NCBI GenBank assembly: GCA_913058025.1
Contig: CAJXPN010000077.1
Location: 1 to 9,882 of the forward strand
DNA: 9,882 nt
Source: an uncultured Myxococcales bacterium
GTDB lineage: Bacteria; Myxococcota_A; Bradymonadia; Bradymonadales; Bradymonadaceae
Direction of reading: 5' to 3'
Part shown: positions 6,548 through 9,882 of the stretch, in pieces
How the letters are laid out: every line of letters begins with the position of its first letter
How positions within the stretch are numbered: position 1 is the first letter of the stretch
The notes under the pieces: model-generated
What the model was told of the DNA's origin: nothing
What the model saw: only the letters and a program-made list of their open reading frames with translations
The model's database searches: none
Made by a program: the position numbers and the translations under genes

Positions 6548-6658
6548 GACATGAACTGCGCGATCTACGGCGGTCTGGTCGGCGCGGCGGGCCTTACCGC
6601 GCCCGCGGCGTGGGACGCGCTCGTGGAGGCTGCGCCCGCGTTTCTCCAGGGTCGAGTC
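6548..6658 (+). pseudogene. Possible remnant of an ADP-ribosylglycohydrolase (DraG/ARH) C-terminal segment
   Basis: Just after the PARG stop, the frame beginning at 6548 reads DMNCAIYGGLVGAAGL and continues TAPAAWDALVEAAPAFLQGR. This resembles the conserved D-T-N-x-A-I-x-G-G-L-x-G-A segment of ADP-ribosylglycohydrolases, including the metal-binding Asp, followed by the usual 'P..W' stretch. Only about 37 residues remain. The upstream part of the domain is absent because the PARG gene is there, and the 3' side runs straight into an inverted repeat element at 6659. An ATG at 6551 could start a short ORF to 6808, but the part beyond 6658 is repeat DNA. The resemblance is by eye and moderate; a chance match is possible. 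Confidence 0.4.
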
Positions 6659-6767
6659 GGGTTCGCGGTTGGGAAGAGAACTGGGGGTGGGACTGCGGCA
6701 CGGTCCCCCAGGCGCCGCTCACTCTCGTTCGCTTGCCGGTCCCCTCGCAGGGACCTCAGCTTCACTT
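6659..6767 (-). repeat. Dispersed repeat element, left copy (inverted orientation)
   Basis: Read on the minus strand, this segment matches the right copy in two blocks. Block 1 (6712-6767 against 7012-7067) is 53/56 identical, with 39 bp perfect (6729-6767 against 7012-7050). Block 2 (6659-6707 against 7158-7206) matches at 40 of 49 positions. Only 4 bp separate the blocks here, against 90 in the other copy, so this may be the compact form of the element. Block 1 contains a hairpin (GGTCCC, TGCGAG, GGGACC on the element strand). Confidence 0.85.
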
Positions 6768-7011
6768 GCGCCCGATTGTGGCTGGTGGCTCACGGGGTGG
6801 CTTTTTGAGGGCTTTGGGAGGGGCGATCGGCTCGAGAAGGCACCCAGGAGGCGTTCTACTGGCCTCGAGCTCAGAGTGGCTATTTACCTACGGTCTCTAA
6901 AAACGGCCTCCCAGGCCCCCCTGGCGGCGCCCAGGTTAGACAGGGACTCCCACGCTCATCCGCGCCCAGCCGACCGGAGCGCCCACGCGAACCACGACCA
7001 AGAACAGCCGA
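6768..7011. other. Spacer between inverted repeat copies, no gene seen
   Basis: About 244 bp between the two repeat copies, without a convincing coding frame or RNA gene. It includes a GC-rich patch with small competing stems (CCAGG/CCTGG at about 6916-6935) and a short AT-rich stretch around 6880-6905. It also carries the first of two CCAAGAACAGCCG words at 6998-7010. Confidence 0.4.
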
Positions 7012-7206
7012 AAGTGAAGCTGAGGTCCCTGCGAGGGGACCGGCAAGCGAGCGTGAGCGAGCGGCGCAAACGCGCAGCGAGATAGTTCACGTAGTGAACG
7101 CTCGGGAACCCGACCGAAGGGAGCGGTGACAGAATCGAGCGAAGCAAATGTAAGAGCGGGACCGTGTGGCAGTTCCACCTCCAGCCCTCTTCAAATCCGC
7201 GAACCC
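7012..7206 (+). repeat. Dispersed repeat element, right copy, with an extra ~90-nt palindrome-rich segment
   Basis: This is the inverted partner of 6659-6767. Block 1 lies at 7012-7067 and block 2 at 7158-7206. Between them are 90 nt (7068-7157) that the left copy lacks. That segment carries GTTCAC-GTA-GTGAAC (7085-7099), then TCGGG-AA-CCCGA about two bases further, then ACCG/CGGT arms. It may be an insertion in this copy or a deletion from the other. The two copies in opposite orientation, about 240 bp apart, could form a large stem-loop in DNA or RNA. Confidence 0.85.
7085..7099. repeat. Perfect hairpin GTTCAC-GTA-GTGAAC
   Basis: Six-base perfect arms with a 3-nt loop, located in the segment unique to the right repeat copy. 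There is no U-tract after it on either strand, so it is not a classical terminator. It is immediately followed by a second palindrome, TCGGGAACCCGA. Confidence 0.5.
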
Positions 7207-7240
7207 AAAGCCAAGAACAGCCGCAAGATGGCTCAGAGCG

Positions 7241-7903
7241 TCACATCCCGAAGGAGGGGAAGGTCATCTCGAGCACCTCGAAGTCGGTCACGATGCGCGT
7301 GACCTCTCCGCCGTGGGTGCGGCCGATGTAGGTCCGGTAGGTGCCCTGGCCGTAGCCGGCGGGGACGACGATGAGGTTGCCGGCGCCGAGGATGTCGTGT
7401 GAGAGGTTCGCCCACGTGGGCTTGTGCTTGCGGCGGCGCTTCTGGAGCTGGGCGTGGAGGAGGCGGTCGATCTCGTCCTCGTCCTCGTACATCGCGATCT
7501 CTTTGTACTCGATGAAGCGCGAGGCCGTGGCGACGTCCATGAACGAGCCGAACGTCGAGACGACGGAGTAGCCGAACGAGGCGTCGGCGTTGAGCGCGAG
7601 GTGCTCTTCGGAGGGGACGGTCGCGAGCGACCAGCGGCGCGCGGGCTCGGGGGAGAGCTCGAGGACGGCGTACGCGACGCGGACCTCGTCGCGCAGCTGA
7701 GCCCAGACCAACCTGGCGGTGTGCTCGCCCTTCGGGAGATCGAGGGCGAAGGGCTCGGTCTCGGGGTGCTCGAAGGGGTCGCAGGCGACCAGCTTGCCCG
7801 TGGGCAGATGGAGCGGGCCGATGGCGCGGCGGTGGACGACGATATCGAAGCCCAGGGCGGTGATGAACTCACCGTCCTGAAGGTCCCTGTAGAAGTCGTG
7901 CAT
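7241..7903 (-). CDS. DUF4241 domain protein
   Basis: A 220-aa protein from ATG 7903-7901. The order of blocks matches DUF4241. IGPLHLPTGKLVACDPFEHP (residues 28-47) is the 'G.L.LPTG.IVA.DP' motif. FGYSVVSTFGSFMDVATA comes mid-protein. The C-terminal NLIVVPAGYGQGTYRTYIGR then HGGEVTRIVTDFEVLEM is the typical 'G.G.YP.Y.G.D..G....VTDF.V' end. DUF4241 has no established biochemical role, but it is often seen among SUKH/immunity-like and secretion-linked accessory genes. No Shine-Dalgarno-like sequence precedes the start, so translation may be weak or the gene may be read in a leader-poor way. It lies downstream of the outer-membrane protein gene on the same strand, separated by two hairpins that probably end transcription. 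Confidence 0.88.
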   Translation of the reverse strand: MHDFYRDLQDGEFITALGFDIVVHRRAIGPLHLPTGKLVACDPFEHPETEPFALDLPKGEHTARLVWAQLRDEVRVAYAVLELSPEPARRWSLATVPSEEHLALNADASFGYSVVSTFGSFMDVATASRFIEYKEIAMYEDEDEIDRLLHAQLQKRRRKHKPTWANLSHDILGAGNLIVVPAGYGQGTYRTYIGRTHGGEVTRIVTDFEVLEMTFPSFGM

Positions 7904-7930
7904 GAGCTGTATTTGTGGGGCTCGAGGGGG

Positions 7931-7957
7931 CGCGCGGCGCGTGAGGCGCGCCGCGCG
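7931..7957 (-). terminator. GC-rich hairpin, possible terminator of the outer-membrane protein gene
   Basis: CGCGCGGCGCG (7931-7941) and CGCGCCGCGCG (7947-7957) form an 11-bp perfect stem with a TGAGG loop, about 65 nt past the stop of the minus-strand barrel gene. No U-tract follows on either strand, so intrinsic termination is uncertain. It could instead stall polymerase or protect the mRNA 3' end. Confidence 0.5.
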
Positions 7958-7963
7958 TAGGGT

Positions 7964-7988
7964 GGGCGCGCTTCAGAGAGCGCGTCCC
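7964..7988 (-). terminator. Second GC-rich hairpin after the outer-membrane protein gene
   Basis: GGG-CGCGCT (7964-7972) pairs with AGCGCG-t-CCC (7979-7988) around a 6-nt loop with one bulged base. It sits between the barrel gene stop and the stronger hairpin at 7931-7957, so the two are stacked in tandem. It lacks a U-tract. Confidence 0.4.
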
Positions 7989-8022
7989 CCAAACCGCGCG
8001 GCCAGGCGATCTAATCCACGAC

Positions 8023-8703
8023 TCAGAAGAAGTAGAAGATGCCGATGTTCAGGCTGGTGTTGAACGTTTGGATGGTCAGGCTCCTGTCCAGGCTCGAGAT
8101 GTTCTCGTTCCCGAGCAGGTAGTGGAGCTGGAGGCCCGTGATGAGCGAGGTGCGCTCACCGACGAGGTAGCCGAAGGCGAGCTGGCCGTTGAGGTCCAGG
8201 CCGTAGGTGGACGTGGACTCGTCGGCGGTGGTGATGGTGCCGTCCTCGGCGGTGACCTGGATGGGGCGAGAGGCCCCACCAAAGTAACCGCCGACGCCGA
8301 CACCCGGGATGAACGTGAAGACCTCGGTCAGCGGGACGTGGTACTTCGCCCCGACGCCGAGCAGCAGATCGGTGCTCGTGTTCGAGGACTCGGCGGTGCG
8401 CGCGAGGCGACGCACGAGGCCGCCTGCGTTGAACGTGATCTGGGCGCGGTCGGAGAAGAAGTAGCCGAGCTCGGGGGAGAGCAGCAGGAACAACGTCGAG
8501 TTGTTGGCGGGGTCTCCGCCCTCGAGGGTGTCGTTCGAGACCCACGTGAAGTTGAAGGCGCCGTTGAAGCCCAGGCCGAGCTGGCCCGCTTCGGTCAGCT
8601 TGTTCATCCCCGGGGACTTCGCGAACGACGTGGACGCGCTGGCGGCCACGAGCAAGAGCGCGGCGGAGAGCGCGACTGCGCAGCGTGTGAGCGTTCTGGA
8701 CAT
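8023..8703 (-). CDS. Outer-membrane beta-barrel protein
   Basis: A 226-aa protein starting at ATG 8703-8701, fixed by AAAGGAGAAG about 8 nt upstream; a longer in-frame start would bury the signal peptide. Residues 1-28 are a signal peptide (MSRTLTRC, then an Ala/Leu-rich core, then TSFA before Lys29). The rest alternates hydrophobic and polar residues with many aromatics: FNGAFNFTWV, ELGYFFSDRAQITFNAGGLV, GVGAKYHVPLTEVFTFIPGV, GQLAFGYLVGERTSLITGLQ. It ends in IGIFYFF, and a C-terminal Phe is the classic recognition signal for the BAM assembly machinery. An 8- to 10-strand OmpA/OmpW-like barrel is likely; the precise family is not identified. It is expected in the outer membrane, and probably transcribed alone. 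Confidence 0.85.
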   Translation of the reverse strand: MSRTLTRCAVALSAALLLVAASASTSFAKSPGMNKLTEAGQLGLGFNGAFNFTWVSNDTLEGGDPANNSTLFLLLSPELGYFFSDRAQITFNAGGLVRRLARTAESSNTSTDLLLGVGAKYHVPLTEVFTFIPGVGVGGYFGGASRPIQVTAEDGTITTADESTSTYGLDLNGQLAFGYLVGERTSLITGLQLHYLLGNENISSLDRSLTIQTFNTSLNIGIFYFF

Positions 8704-8887
8704 GGGATCTTCTCCTTTAAGCGCCCTGGCGTGGCCTTTGTGCGCCGCGTCGGTGAGGGCGATGACAATACCTAACTTGGACGCATGGCACGCGAGCCTA
8801 TTCAATCAGTCGTCGCCCGCGTGTGGGTTCGTGCGTACCGAACAGGCGCACGATAGCAGGAGACGCCCCGCCACCAAAGCGATTGAG

Positions 8888-9830
8888 TCATCGCGCGAGC
8901 TCGAGGAGGAACGCGGCGCGCGTGGCCGGATCGACGTCGCGACGCGCGAGCTCGCGCGCCGCGTCGCGACCACCGCGGAGCGCGACCTCACGCGCGAGAT
9001 CCATCCAGGCGGGATCGTCGACCACCGCGGGCGCCGCGGCGAGCGCGCGGTCGATGTGCCCGGCGCGCAGGTGGGCGCGCGCGAGCGCCAGGCTGAGCCG
9101 AGGGCCGGGCGCGCGAGGGTCGGACGCCCCGAGCGCGTCGGAGAGCTCCCCCGTGGGCGTGAGCTCGAGCGCGCGTGCCCACGTGAGGCTCCAGCCGCTC
9201 GCGCGCCGTGACTCGAGCGCGCGCGCCAACCTCATGAGCTCGCCGTGGAGCCCGCGGCGCGCGAGCGCGTCGACGAGCTCGCTGGGCGCGCGCGCCTCGA
9301 GCCCGTCGCCCGACAACGCGTCCGTGAGGTGCGCCGCGGCGAGCTCGACGGCGCCTCGGCGCGCGAGCTCTCCCAGGAGCCGCTCGTAGTAACCAGGCGA
9401 GGTCTCACCGCGCGGCTCGCCCCGCGGACCCTCCGTGCGCCTGGGTCGCGGCGTCGCGCCGAGCTCGCGGGCGCGCGCGCAGCGCGTCAGGTGCGCCCTC
9501 GACTGCGCCGGGGCTGGCGTCTGCGCGAGGTCCTGCGCGAGCGCGTCGGAGAGCGCGCGGCACGCCTCCGCGACGTTCTGTGGGTCGCGCACGCCCTCGA
9601 AGAGGACGTCGACGAGCGCGTGGTCGCCGCGCGAGCGGGTCAGGTGCGTGACGAGCGCGGCGACGTCTCGGACGTCGTACAGGGAGCCGTTCGCGCCGCG
9701 TGATCGCGCGCGGCGCGGCAGGCGCGAGAGCGTCGCGCGCAGCTGCCGCTCCGCGCGGGCGCCGTCACGCGCGGAGAGCGCGCGGACCAGGTCGAGCGAG
9801 ACGGCGAGGATCCTGTCGTCGACGGCGAAG
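8888..9830 (-). CDS. Alpha-helical repeat (TPR-like) protein, partial, N-terminus lost at contig end
   Basis: The frame runs from the contig edge to a stop at 8890-8888, about 313 residues of real sequence with the N-terminus missing. It is Ala/Leu/Arg-rich and helical throughout. Short helix pairs such as LLGELARRGAVELAAAHLTD, ELVDALARRGLHGELMRLAR and LSLALARAHLRAGHIDRALA resemble TPR/SEL1-like repeats. The last two segments fit the TPR consensus only loosely. It could be a helical-repeat scaffold or a myxobacterial regulatory protein. Composition alone cannot exclude other helical-bundle families. An in-frame GTG start at 9859 is adapter, not gene, so the true start lies outside the window. 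Confidence 0.6.
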
Positions 9831-9882
9831 CTGTCTCTTATACACATCTCCGAGCCCACGAGACAGGCAGAAATGTCGTATG
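9831..9882. other. Sequencing adapter contamination (Nextera transposase end, i7 index, P7 side)
   Basis: CTGTCTCTTATACACATCT starts at 9831, followed by CCGAGCCCACGAGAC to 9864. Together they are exactly the Nextera read-through adapter. The next 8 bases, AGGCAGAA (9865-9872), equal the Nextera i7 index N703. Then ATGTCGTATG matches the adapter's ATCTCGTATG with one mismatch at 9875. This is not genomic DNA. On the minus strand it translates to the familiar artefact peptide GSEMCIRDS. Confidence 0.98.

Larger units (their letters stand above)
6998..7223. repeat. 13-bp direct repeats flanking the right repeat copy
   Basis: CCAAGAACAGCCG occurs at 6998-7010 and again at 7211-7223, directly bracketing the right copy of the element (7011-7210). 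The base after each is A and C respectively, then AAG in both. The left element copy shows only a diverged version (CCACAATCGGGCG on its strand) at the corresponding edge. This could be a target duplication, or the junction of a truncated tandem unit. Confidence 0.6.

Noticed and set aside
6565..7085. Similar peptides (KLRSLRGDRQA and AVPPP.LF) encoded by both repeat copies, suggesting a small protein family
   Set aside because: The right copy has 86 more nucleotides between blocks than the left, which shifts the frame, and its first block ends in a TAG at 7083-7085. The shared peptides simply reflect near-identical DNA.
8820..8880. TTGGTG / TATCGT pair on the minus strand as promoter for the barrel gene
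   Set aside because: Spacing of about 16 bp is plausible, but the matches are partial and it would leave a leader of about 140 nt; not strong enough to annotate.

Overview
This is a GC-rich chromosomal fragment. Its coding strands carry the GC-heavy third positions and Arg/Ala/Glu-rich proteins of large-genome Gram-negative bacteria. The gene mix fits Myxococcota (Polyangia/Sandaracinus-like) best: lipoproteins, an outer-membrane beta-barrel ending in Phe, a divergent class D beta-lactamase and many small uncharacterised membrane proteins. That placement is inferred from composition and gene style; there is no marker gene. The right end is not genomic. The last ~52 bases are Nextera sequencing adapter plus an i7 index, so the contig ends at about position 9830.

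Layout. (1) 1-1062: the 3' end of an SRPBCC-type protein gene (+) converges on a class D (OXA-type) beta-lactamase (-). All beta-lactamase motifs are intact, but the reading frame is broken by a single in-frame TGA inside the signal peptide. (2) 1246-3160: a two-TM membrane protein, then an array of three 19-bp palindromic repeats upstream of a probable operon of a DUF2834-like membrane protein, a TetR/AcrR regulator and a 101-aa membrane protein. The repeats look like operators for that TetR. (3) 3161-4638: an AT-richer intergenic stretch with overlapping inverted repeats and recurrent TGTCTCAT words, followed by a lipoprotein with YD-like repeat segments. (4) 4808-6539: a SAM methyltransferase (-) diverging from a TIGR02452-type bacterial poly(ADP-ribose) glycohydrolase (+). 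(5) 6540-7240: about 700 bp without an intact gene. It holds a short remnant resembling the C-terminal part of an ADP-ribosylglycohydrolase and two inverted copies of a repeat element. One copy carries an extra palindrome-rich segment of about 90 nt and is bracketed by 13-bp direct repeats. (6) 7241-9830: three genes on the minus strand, namely a DUF4241 protein, an outer-membrane beta-barrel protein followed by two GC-rich hairpins, and the C-terminal part of a helical-repeat protein cut off by the contig end.

The window is not one coherent pathway. The pieces that appear to work together are the operator array with its DUF2834/TetR/membrane operon, and the ADP-ribose-linked pair of the PARG gene and the glycohydrolase remnant. 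The most notable items are the beta-lactamase signal-peptide stop codon, the 19-bp operator array, the inverted repeat element next to the ADP-ribosylglycohydrolase remnant, and the adapter artefact that would create a chimeric protein.
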